This document shows positions 38,201-50,200 of a stretch of DNA of 64,000 nt, piece by piece (position 1 is the stretch's first letter; each line of letters starts with the position of its first letter). A model generated the notes under the pieces. That model searched no databases. It was not told the origin of the DNA and worked only from the letters and a program-made list of their open reading frames with translations. Origin of the DNA: Odobenus rosmarus divergens (lineage: Eukaryota; Chordata; Mammalia; Carnivora; Odobenidae); assembly GCF_000321225.1 (NCBI RefSeq), contig NW_004450479.1, forward strand, positions 2,305,365 through 2,369,364, written 5' to 3'. A program made the position numbers and the translations under genes.

Positions 38201-41200
38201 GAGCAACCTTCTTTCTCTTCTTCCTACGGCTACTCCGTCTCTGCTCCCGCGGGGCAAGCCCCCCGCCCCCATCTCCTGCCCGCAGGGGAGGCCTTCCTCA
38301 CCCACTGCCCTCTCCTTTATCCCCCTCAGTTGCTGTCCCACGGTGTTGCCCTTTATGGAATGGGCTGTCTGTGTCCCTCCCAGTGGCCACTGCCCTGGCG
38401 AGCACATGGGGGCACGCAGACGGAACAGTGGGAGGGCTTCGCACTGCCAGGCCCCCAGGCAGGGGTAACGCTGGACAGAGCAGGGCAGTGAGGCCTTACA
38501 TTCTAAGTGTGTTTCTGGGGACCCCAAGCCCAAATGGAAGCACCTGGAGAAACTACAACAAAGACTTTTTGTTCGCTTCCAGCAAACTGTTGGAGGCCAT
38601 CAGCAGGCAGATGGAACACTTCCTGGACCACTTCCAGCAGCGGAAACGGAACCACCTCTACCTGGTTCTTTTGCTTCTTTCCTCCCCCGCCCTCCGGTGG
38701 GTCTGGCGGACATCGCCGCTGCGCACGGGCTGTGTGGCACAGGATGGGTCTGCTCGGACCCCGGTGCAAATGGTTGACTCAAACTAACATGTTCATTCAT
38801 TTTTCTGATAAAAAATTAATTTACAAATAGATGGGGGCGCCTGGGGGGCTCAGTCGTTGAGCCTTCGGCTCAGGTCATGATCCCAGGGTCCTGGGATCGA
38901 GCCCCGCATCGGGCTCCCTGCTCCGCGGGAAGCCTGCTCCTCCCTCTCCCACTCCATCTTGTGTTCCATCTCTCGCTGTGTCTCTCTCTGGCAGATAAAT
39001 AAATATTTAAAAAATTTACAAATGGATAAAGAAGATGTGGTCCATATCTACAATGGAATATTACCCAGCCATCAGAAAGGATGAATACCCAACTTTTACA
39101 TCAACATGGATGGGACTGGAGGAGATTATGCTCAGTGAAATAAGTCAAGCAGAGAAAGTCAATTATCATACGGTTTCACTTATTTGTGGAACATAAGGAA
39201 TAGCATGGAGGACATTAGGAGAAGGAAGGGAAAAATGAAGTGGGGGAAATCGGTTGGAGAGACGAACCATGAGAGACGATGGACTCTGAGAAACAAACTG
39301 AGGGTGTTAGAGGGGAGGGGGGTGGGGGGATGGGTTAGCCTGGGGATGGGTATTGGGGAGGACACATACTGCATGGAGCACTGGGGGTTGTATGAGAACG
39401 GTGAAGCGTGGATCACTACATCAAAAACTGATGATGTATTGTATGGTGACTAACATAACATAAAATAAAATTAAAAAAGAAAATTAATTTACAGTGGTGC
39501 CCGGCTGGCTCAGTCTATGGAGCATGCAATTCTTGATCCCAGGGTCCTGAGTTCAAGCCCCATGTTGGGTGTAGAGATTATTTAAAGAAATTTAATTTAT
39601 ACCAATTGTGGAAAACATGGAAAGTACCAAGAAATATACAGAATTAAGTAACACCACCATTCCGGAAAAAACACTGGTCATATGTTAGTCTTTTTTCCAT
39701 GTGTGTTTGCACAGTGGAAATTGCTCTTCTTTACGTGAAATTTTGAATCCTACTTTCTAACATAACAAGGGAAAGAAAGCATTTCCACATATGAAGGAAA
39801 ACTGGTTTTTTTTTTTTTTAAGATTTTATTTATTTATTTGAGAGAGAGAGAATGGAGATAGCACGAGAGGGAAGAGGGTCAGAGGGAGAAGCAGACTCCC
39901 TGCTGAGCAGGGAGCCCGATGCGGGACTCGATCCCGGGACTCCAGGATCATGACCTGAGCCGAAGGCAGTCGCTTAACCAACTGAGCCACCCAGGCGCCC
40001 TGGAAAACTGGTTTTAAACATCATTTTAACATGTGCCACACAGGTGGGGTGACTTGTAGTCCTGCCCCTCGTGATGTCAAACAACCCGGTATGCAGCTTT
40101 GTGTGCTTGGTCGGATGAAGCCAGAAGGAAGACTTACCAGTTTATGGGGCAGGTGCAGGTCATTCTCCAGAGCCTTCCACAGTTCTTTGAGATGCATCAT
40201 GAACTCGTCAAATCCTGCACTCGCATCCAGCTTATACAGCAGCGATGCGTAGCCCTGCACGGCGTCGTGGAAACAGGCCACCCGGTCCACGTCGATGTCA
40301 TTCTCCCCCGCAGAGATAGAGGCCAGGTCCACAAATACCTTCAGCTCGTTGATGCCTTGGGGCGAGGAGAGACAGGTGAGCGCCTGGGGGCTCCAGGACG
40401 ATCCCACACTCAGACCTCAAACAAGAACACTTAAGCTATAAATGGATAGTGATGGATTTGTAGGGTCTGATCCACTTTCTGCTTTTAGTACAAATCTGGG
40501 GCCGTGTTTCTTTTGCTGTTGATGTTGACACGACTGGCCAAGGCCTGGCCTTACAAAGCAACAGCAACATCCAGACATGGCACAAGCCTTCCGTGCACTT
40601 TGTCGTGTATAATCCACACAACATCGCTGTTTAATACAAAAAGAAATGGGCTCAGCTGGTAAATACTATGTTGACATTAGCTACAAAAAAAATGGAGATA
40701 ATTCTCTTTGGGCTACTTACTAATCAAAGGATGTGCGTCAGAGAGGGCCAAGGAGCCCACAGCTGAAAGTACTGAGCATCCGGATAAGAGACAGCACCCC
40801 CTCCCTGCATACCAGTACAGCTGCCGCCCCTTTCCTGCTTCCTCCACCTGTCTTCCTTACCTCTCCTCCCCACCGTGCAACCCCTCTGCCAGAGGCACCT
40901 AAACCACAGGACAAAAAAGGCTCCCGAGCTCTTGGCCAAAAAAGAAGTGCACATAACACTGATGAGCTGATGTGATGAAATCTCTTCTGTGGATAAGAGC
41001 TTACCTTACTTTCTAGTTAAAATCAACCAGAGGAAAAAGCTAAAGGGGACAAGATTTGTTAAGAAAATGATACCCAACTGTTCACAGCAAGCCTCCAGAG
41101 TGGGGGCAAAAAGTAGCCAAGGAAAGTTTTTATGCCGGAACAGATGAAATACTGCCCTGACGCATATTCTACCAACAATCGAGGAGGCACACACTGCACA

Positions 41201-44200
41201 TCTACGGAAGGGATGCAGACAGCATGTCTGTTCTTTACACAGCACATGATCAAGGGGAGGGACTGCCTGTAAGTTTATGAAACCCCCCGTGAGCCATCTC
41301 AGCACTCTCTCCCGACTCCCAGCAACCTCAATGACCGGCTGTACCTCCGAGAGCCTCCCGGACCCAGCTGATGAACTCCTTGCTCAGGGACAGCTCACTC
41401 AGACACTGGGACCGGGTCTCACTGATGTCCTGCAGCAGCTTTTTGGCATGGATAAGCTGCTTGCTGATCCGCTCCAGCTTCTCATGGCGATATGTGTCAA
41501 AGTTGTCAGTCTGCAAGACAGAGCTCTGCTGTGGGCTGGACCTGGTTACCTGGAACCCTGGAGTCCAAGCAGCGGCACTGACCATCCCAAAGACCCCGTC
41601 CCACCCTTCCTGGACTTGCAGCAGCTAAAGGCAGGTGCACGAAGCTCCTGACCAGCAGTTGGGACGCTAGAGCCCCCACTGCCGTCTCCCCATCGATCCA
41701 CAGTAGCTACTATTCCTCCATACCTGGCAGTCGGCCGAAGCAACTTACGCAAGAACTCTGCCAGGTGCATATTGTTACTTTTCCTATTTTACGGGTAAAG
41801 AAGTGGAGGCCCAGAGCAGTGACCTACTTGAGAACACGCTGCTGGGATCTAAGCCTAGGTGTGCATAATTCCAAATTTTGTGCTAAATTTTCACCATCTT
41901 TACGTCTACATCATAACATAGATCATGGGACACCTTGTAAATCCTCACCTGAAGGAACACAAAGCAAAGCCCCTGCTTCTTCACCATAGCAGAGGCGGCT
42001 TACCATGCGCCACCCCTTGCCAGCACTAGCAGATGTGAACGCAGAGGGGGCGAAACAAACCCAGCTCTTGCCTCTCCAGCCTCTCTCTAACCTGATGAGA
42101 CCAGATGACTCGTTCCAAATCCTTGGCTACCGGAAGAGGGTCACTGCACATTCCCAAATTCTTGTCCCTCATGGCCACCTGAGAAAATGCTCACTTCCAG
42201 GAGCGTGCACGCTGCTTATAAACAGGTAGAAACGAAGCCCTTGGCATGATCAGGCATCCAGTGAGATGCAACAAGAACTCCTGGGGGAAGCTGTGAAACC
42301 ATCCTGTCCGGCTTCCAGACCCCGGAGACCCCATGGGAGCCCCCCACCCCCCACCCCACGGGTCCCTGGCAAATAACTTACAAAGTTTAACAAAGTGTGC
42401 AGAACACCAAAGTCACCGGTCAGGCCCAAATTCTCCTTGACCTTCAAGATGACCTTGGCTGAGCTGACAGCCTGGTTCAGGTGATGGTACTCCCTGATCT
42501 GCCCAACGCGATCCTTGATCCAGTCCTGTTGGTCGCTGGGGTCCAGGACACACATAAGATGGAGGTCGGTGTCGAGGTGGCTGTATTTATTCACAAAGTC
42601 CTTGAAGGTGGTGTCAACCTCCTGAAGGGTGATCTCTCCTGACCTCAGATCCTCATATAGTTTCATAAACTTCTTGAAACAAGGGAGAAACAGAGATCTA
42701 TAGGCCTCCTCAGGCTGAAGAATCTGCCTTTCCAGCTCTTCCTCGGGCCCACTCAGCACTTCTGCAGCGTCTTCCCAGAAGACCTGGAAGATGTGGCTCT
42801 CCTTTAGCTGCTCCATCTTTTCGGCCATCTCTTGGACTTGGGGGCTCAGGTCGTAATGCGTTGTCCTCTTCACGTCCGGGGAGCTGGGTGACAACCTCAC
42901 TGTCACGGCGTCACTCAGTTTTTTACTGCCGAGATCTTCCAAGTGTCTTTCTGCCATCTCTTCCACATCCACTTTGAAACCATAACGGAACATCAGAAGT
43001 CAGACCTCTACTAGCCACACCGCTGTATTTTATTTTCTGCACACCTACTGTCCTTGCTGCTCATAAGAAAACTCACGTGAACACACTTGCTGGCATTTTT
43101 CCTCACTAAGAACCCATTTGTCTCCCCGCCAGCCCCCACCCAACTCCCAGCTCGTTCATGAATTTTCACAACAAAGCAAGCACGGTCACTTCTGGGCAGG
43201 GATGACAGCATGGACACTGCCTGCTTCACTCCCTCCCCATATCCCGCACTCCAGGGCCAGAACAGACATGGTCTTGGAAAAGTCGTAAGCCAGCTGGGCT
43301 TGGAGGAGCAGAAAAGGGCGGGGGGCGGGGCAGGAGTTGAAAAGCAGATGTGCAGCAGTGGCCAAGGCCAAGCTGGGCCCCAGGGCGTGGAACCCCAGCC
43401 CGCAGCAGGGAGGCTGGGAGTCAGCCAGGCTCCTGCCACAGGATTCCCAGCAGTATACACACTGGTCGTACGGCTGCTGGAGGTAGGGAGCTGGTGAGGA
43501 AGTGAGGAGGCCTGGCTCGAAAGGCTGAAGAAGAGAATTTTAATTCCAGAGACAACAAAGCTGGAGCAAGAAACATAAAACAATGATGGTCTATTTCACG
43601 GCTTGGTTGTGAACGCTGTATTTACACAGACGTAATCACAGAACCCTGAATGGTGATCTGATTGAAACCCTGACAGGACCGGGAACGGAGGGAGGCTGGA
43701 AGGGGTGCGTGTGTGTGCGGGGCCTGGAGAAACAGAGACCCAGCCCTCAAGTTCCACGGGGGCTGATGCTTCAGCCTCAACGGTGAAGGGGATGTCTAAG
43801 TGCGCCATGCAGGGGCATGGGGATAAATACCAAAAAGAATAAGGAGGTGCGTGTGACTTGCCTCCCCCGAGGCTGCCGTGTGACTTGTGTTCACTGTCTG
43901 CTCCTCTGACCCTTCTCTCCTGGGGGCCCCTCAATGTCGTTCGTGTTAACTCTTAGGAGTATCACCTTTTATCAGATGTTTCACCTTCTCACACAACTTC
44001 AGGAGACTGTCCACACATGTCTTCTCTCTCGTCAGAAATTTCAGCTCATCCTTTCTCCAGTCCAGCACTTCCTTCATATTGTACTTTTTCTCTTGGAGTA
44101 AAAGACCTTTTCTCTCTGGAAGAAAAAAGGAACCCAGTAGAAGAAACAAGCAGAGGCTTTTCCGTGCAACTGTCTCCTCCTCCACATCCCTTTGAAGATG

Positions 44201-47200
44201 CTCCACGTTCATGGCTACGGGGAGGGACAAGGGGGTTGTGTGCACAGCCGCACGGGCAAGTTGCCTACGAGCTCGGCCGCGTGGAGACAGAGCGGGTCTT
44301 ACTGGGTCACCATTTTATCACTTTCCCACTGTTTTCCAGAGGATTGGAAACCATCCCCTCTTCACTTACTGACAGGAAGAGCCACTCATCGTAAAGATGA
44401 CGAAGGTCTCCCCTCTACAAAATACACAGGCAAGTGCAGTCATTGCCCACTAACCTGAAGCTCAGACCCCACTCGGATACTTACTTATCTGCCAGATGTC
44501 CAGAAACCGATCTGCGCACTTCGTGATGAGCTCCAGTTGTCCAACTAAAATGGTGCCATTCAGGAGGTCCCCACTGACTTTCGTGAACACAGAGTCGGCG
44601 ATAGCCAACAGCCTCCTGCTGTCCTCGGTAACACTGGCTAATAACTTCTCATCGGTTCCTGATCAGGCAGAGAACAGAGTTAAAACAGTGGGTGCCCACT
44701 TCTCCCCCCGACTCTGAGAAGCACGGGGGTCCCCAACAGCCTCCTCATTGTTCTGCCCCCACTTCCACACAAGACAAGTGAAGGTCACTGTGTGTCTCCA
44801 GATGTGCTTCTCCCTTCACTCGATTCTGCTTTTGCCTGGAAGGCTTCCCAATGACCTTGTTCATGAAGAGGACTCCTCCCATGGTGGGAATCAGCCAGGA
44901 GAGCCACGTTGCTCGGGGTTTTAAAACCTGGGCCTCCCTCAGCACGCTGAATATCATTCTTAAACCACTTGTCTCCTCTGCATGCCCCCATCTGGAGAAT
45001 CTGTGCAGGGGAAGAGTGGCTGCACTCGAACCCAGCGAGGGTGACCCAGATTGTTTTATGGGGGCGTTTTCACAGCACATGGAAACAGAGAAACATCAAT
45101 GTGAGGGTTTGATTCTCTACACATCTTGGCTCTCTGGCAAAATTTTGAATTTGAATTTTAAGATCAATCTAGAGGACAGAGTTTTTAAATATATTTAGTT
45201 CAACCACTAGAAGCTTTCCCTCCGAGTAATTTTAGGGTTGTATGGCATGATGATGAGACCAGATTTCTCTGTGCCATTAAAAGCACATGCAGCAGCTTTG
45301 TTCATAATTGCAAATTCCTGGAAGCACCGATATGTTCTTCAGTGGGTGAATGGACAAAACTGTGGTCCATCCAGACAATGGAATATTATTTGGTGATAAA
45401 AACAAAGGTGCTTTGAGCCACAAAAAGACATGGAGGAAACTTAAATGCACATCACTAACTGAAAGAAGCCCATCTGAAGAGGCCAGAGACTATACGACTC
45501 CAACTGGAGGACATTCTGAGAAAGGCAGAGCCACAGGGAGGCGTGGGGGAGCGCGGGGCATTTTTAGGGCAGTGAGACTATTCTGTAGGATATCATACTG
45601 GTGGACACACATTGTACATTTGTCCAAAACCACGGAGTATACAACACCAACCGTGAACCCTAAGGCAAATTGTGGACTTTAGTTAATAATTGTGTCAATA
45701 TTGGCTCCTCAGTTATAACCAATGTCCCACACCACAATAAGACATTAATAGCAGGAAAAACTGTGTCGGGGGCAGGGAGGTACAAATATGTGAACTCTGT
45801 ACATTCTGCTCAATTTTCCTGTAAACTTACAGCTGCTCAAAAAGTGTCTATTAATTTTAAAAAAACACAAATGTAACCTTTTCAAGTGAGTAGCTTTCAA
45901 TAATGTACATTAAAATCCCACATCCATGATCTTACTTTATCCCCACCACACCCACATGCAAGGAACTCAGCTTTTTTTTGGCTGTCCCTGTCATCTGATG
46001 GAACAGAGACTCTAAATCATCTCACTGGGATTTTTAGTTCTAAATCCAGTGCTTTCCCACTAAATCTGAATCTGACAACTTACAAACTGTAATGTGATGT
46101 TTTGGGGGCAATACATATCTCCCCCTCTTTGATCACAAAATACTCAGGGGATGCGGGGGTGGGGGCGGAAGAAACAGATGGTACTTAGTGTTTGGTCAAA
46201 AGTCGACAATATAGGATCGGACGTTGACGCTGATCTCAGACTAACAGAGAGGGGTTTCTACAGCCAGACACACGTGGGTTTGAATTTTAGTCCTTGATAC
46301 TTATCCCTGAGACCTTGGGTAAGTCACATTACACCCCCATCTGAAGAACAGAGATCTTCCAGGACTGTGTCAGGGAACCTATGTCGGCATGGTAGCTGGG
46401 GCATGGCCAGCATTCAGGGAAGGGTGGCTTTCGGGGTGTTTTTATTTTTTCAAAGATTTATTTATTGACTGATTGATTTGACACAGAGAAAACAGCAAGA
46501 GAGGGAACACAAGCAAGGGGAGTGGGAGAGGGAGAAGCAGGCTTCCCACCGAGCAGGGAGCCCGATGCGGGGCTCGATCCCAGGACCCTGGGATCATGAC
46601 CTGAGCTGAAAGCAGACACTTAACGACTGAGCCACCCAGGCGCCCCTGGGTTTAGTTCTTATTCACAGTGTAGGATATTCTGAATCCCCCTGGGATCCTC
46701 CATCCGGTCTGCTTCTTTTGTCGAACATCAACACATCCTAACCGAGTATCAGGTCATAAGTCTGCCCCCCCCCCACCCGGGGGTCGGGCAGACACAAGCA
46801 GACAGAGCAAGCGTTCCCAGCACCCCACACAGACATACTGCACAACTTGAAGAGATGCTTGATGTCCGGCCATGTGAGCAGGTGCTTTAAAACCTCATCC
46901 AGGTCATCCACGGCCTCCCCATTGTTTCTCGGCCAGGACTTAGTGATCACAGCCGACACAAGAGTGCCAAATTTCCGCAGGTCATGAGAAGAGATTCCCT
47001 CAAGAATACTGGTCTGAGACTATAAGATAATGAACAAAGAGAGAGAGAGATGGAGGAGGGTTTTATTTTATTGGTTTGCTTTTGAATAACATAATAAATC
47101 TCTCATCCAATAGCACTCCAGAAATCCTTTGTGAATAGTTTAACAGAGTCTCAAAAAAAAGCAAGAGAATAAAATACTTCACTTTTTCCAAGACATTCCT

Positions 47201-50200
47201 GTTTCCCTGTGTGCTGACTCCTCATATGTGACGGGTAGCAGAGACATGGAGATGTGCACACATACACACAGATGTGGAAACAGGCGCGCACAGACACAGA
47301 CACGCCTGCAGGCCACAGCCCCTCTCCTTCTGGCTCACTGTCACTTTGTTTTTCCTGGACTTACCGTGAAAAACACCAACCATAATAATACGTGTAAACC
47401 ACTGGTACACACACACTGTCATAAACCCTAACTCTAAACTGTCATTCTTTTAAAGCCTGCCTACACACAGCACAAATATTTCAATTCTCCACCAAGAGAT
47501 AAAACGTCCTCCCCCCTTCTTTAGGTTCAAAGTTTGTACAAAAAGTTTTGGTAACTTGTAAAAAAAAAAAAAAAATTGGGTTAGTTTATAAGAGATACTT
47601 ATAAGGAGGATCATACACCGTGACCAAGTGGGATTTATCCCCAGGAGGCAAAGTTGGTTTAACATAAAGAATCTGTTAACATGGGGCGCGGGTGGCTCAG
47701 TCGTTAAGAGTCCGCTTCGGCTCAGGTCATGATCCCGGGGTCCTGGGATCGAGCCCCGCATCGGGCTCCCTGCTCGCCGGGAAGCCTGCTTCTCCCTCTG
47801 CCTCTGCCCCTCCCCCTGCTCGTGCTCTCCCTCTCTCTTTCTCTCTCTCTCGGAAATGAATTAACAAAATCTTTAAAAAAAAAAACAACTAACGTGATAC
47901 ATCGTATCTAGGGAAAAGGGGGGGGGAGGGGAATCACAGGCTCGTCTCCAGAGACGCAGAAACCTTTCACACAACAACCCATGCCATCTGGAATAAAATC
48001 TCCCAATGAAGCAGGAACAGGAGGAGCATCCTCGACCTGACGAAGGGCTTGTGTGAAAAGCCCCCAGCTAACTAACGACGCGCTCAGGGTGAAGGACCGA
48101 GGGCATCCTCCTGAGATGGGGAGCCAGACGAGGACGTCTGCCCCGGGCTTCGAATCAGACCAATTAGCAAGAACAAGATACACACGCACCCGGATCGTAA
48201 AGGAAGAAATAAAAGTACTCCTATCAGCTACGACGGGATTTCACGTACAGAAAACCCTAGAGCACCAGTGCGTGCAGGCACTTCCGCGCGCGCGCACACG
48301 CACGTACACGCACGTACACACGCATGCGTACGGACGCGCGCGCATGCGCACACACGCACAGTCGGAGGCTGTTCCTAAGAGGCCGTGTGCGGCAGACTCT
48401 CTTCCGGCTTTGCGGAGAAGACCCTCCCCCCAAGTGAGTTGACGGAATCTTTTCAACTTCGTCCATTTTTCTTCCGTAAATGTTCCGTCGGCATGCCGCC
48501 GGCGGTAACACAGGCCAGCAGCAGTGACCCGCACGCCCAGGAGTGGCGCGTTGGATGGCTCCCTCCGAGCTCACCCGCGAGCGGCTGGGATTGATGGCGC
48601 GTCACCTGTAGCAGCAGGAAGCTGGGCGGCATCTCAGGGAGGCCGTCAGGGTCACCGAATTTCAGAACCCTTCCCCTAGGCCGGGAGGTGGATGCCCGGG
48701 GCCCACGCCTGCGCTGGCAGCGGGGCCCAGGACCAGCGGGGCTCAGCACCCGGCCCCCAGCTCGGGATGTCCGAAGACCGCGGGGAACCCAGACGCCTTT
48801 CCCGAGCGAGAGGGGTGGTTCACCTGGCAGGCTGAGCTCACTGCTTCAATGACACACTTCTCGAAGCATTTCGACACGCTGTCTTCTAGGCCCGTGGCAT
48901 CCCAGTAGGGGCTGCAAAAGGCGGAGATCTGGACGAGAGGCTTCTCCTGCGAGGACAATGAGCGCTTTGGGGGCTGCGCTCTAACACTCTGGGCAGTAAG
49001 AACATTATTCTCTACTTTCCCCACACTGCCGCGGGTCCCCATTATTCCACCTTCCACCCCGCACTCACCGTGTCCCCCGCGGGGCCCCTCTAACTGTAGC
49101 CATGACACAAACAAGACTCCCAATTCAGAATCTCCCTTCCTACACTGCAGAAAAAGCGGCTGGCCCCGCAGCTTGCAAAAACAGGTAAGTTTTGAAAAAT
49201 AAGTGATTTCCCCTTGTTTCTGCTTCCCTAAAAAGCATCATATAATAGTTACATATAAACATCGCCTATCATGTAAAAACAAACCCTAATCTTCCTAGGG
49301 TCACAAGCTTTAACTAAAAATGAAGAACACTTTTGTTTCCTCATTTGTCACTGGGTTAAGGCTTCTGTCACCAGCAAGCCACTTGGAGCTACTGCATGTG
49401 GGGGGCTTTACTCCCCATACCTAGGGTTTCCCTGGTGGCAAGACCCCGTTCCCTTCTTCTTCACCGGAATATCATCTTTGGTCAAACTAGTAAGGCTGGA
49501 TCAAAAATGCAAGGTCATACTGACCCAATGCCCTGCGCACACTAGGGCTATCCATTCAAATGCACCGTTCTATCTGTAGGTTGTTACAGATGGTCTGGAT
49601 TCATCAACGTGCCCCCTGAAAAGAACACCCTGACTTCTGGTACCTGTTTGATTCTCCCTTCCAAGTCCCCCATCAAGGACTCCTTCCAGCCATACTCCAC
49701 GGGGAAGTTTATTTCCGCCAGCCGTCTCCAGACCTGCAAAGCCCACATGTCAGTGACAGCCACATGACAACTAAGTGCCAAGATGAATTCTATGAAAAAG
49801 GAAAGACTATTATGGCAGTTCCAGGGGCGATGGGCACCTGGGTTTTGAGCCTGTCTTTGTCCCTGGTGAGCTGTGTCAGTGGCGAGTCAGAGCCACCCAC
49901 CCCAGCCTTTGAGAAGGAAGGGCCCTGACAGGACCAGGCAACCAGGATGGTCCTTCTACCGTGTAACTGGTTTTTATTCTGAAAGTATTTCTCTCCCTTG
50001 CTTTATTTCAAAAACCTTCGAACATAGAAAAACAGTTACAAGAATGGCCCACTGACACCCATATTTCTTCAACTGGATTCCCCAGGTGTTAATACTCAAC
50101 AGCTGCTTCCTCTCTTTTGTGCTCCCTCTATAAGAAGCACTTTCTCTGCAGAACCACTGGAAGAGAAGTTGCAGGTACCGCGCCATGTGGCCCTGAAATA

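Noticed and set aside
38371..38787. + strand frame containing [15 protein letters not shown] as a real gene
   Set aside because: Only about 46 bases are RNF213-like and they are an inverted copy of exon 17; there is no further exon or donor to support a gene.
43011..43583. 190-codon minus frame between exons 11 and 12
   Set aside because: Exons 11 and 12 join directly in phase, the peptide is low-complexity Ser/Pro-rich, and no conserved block is seen.
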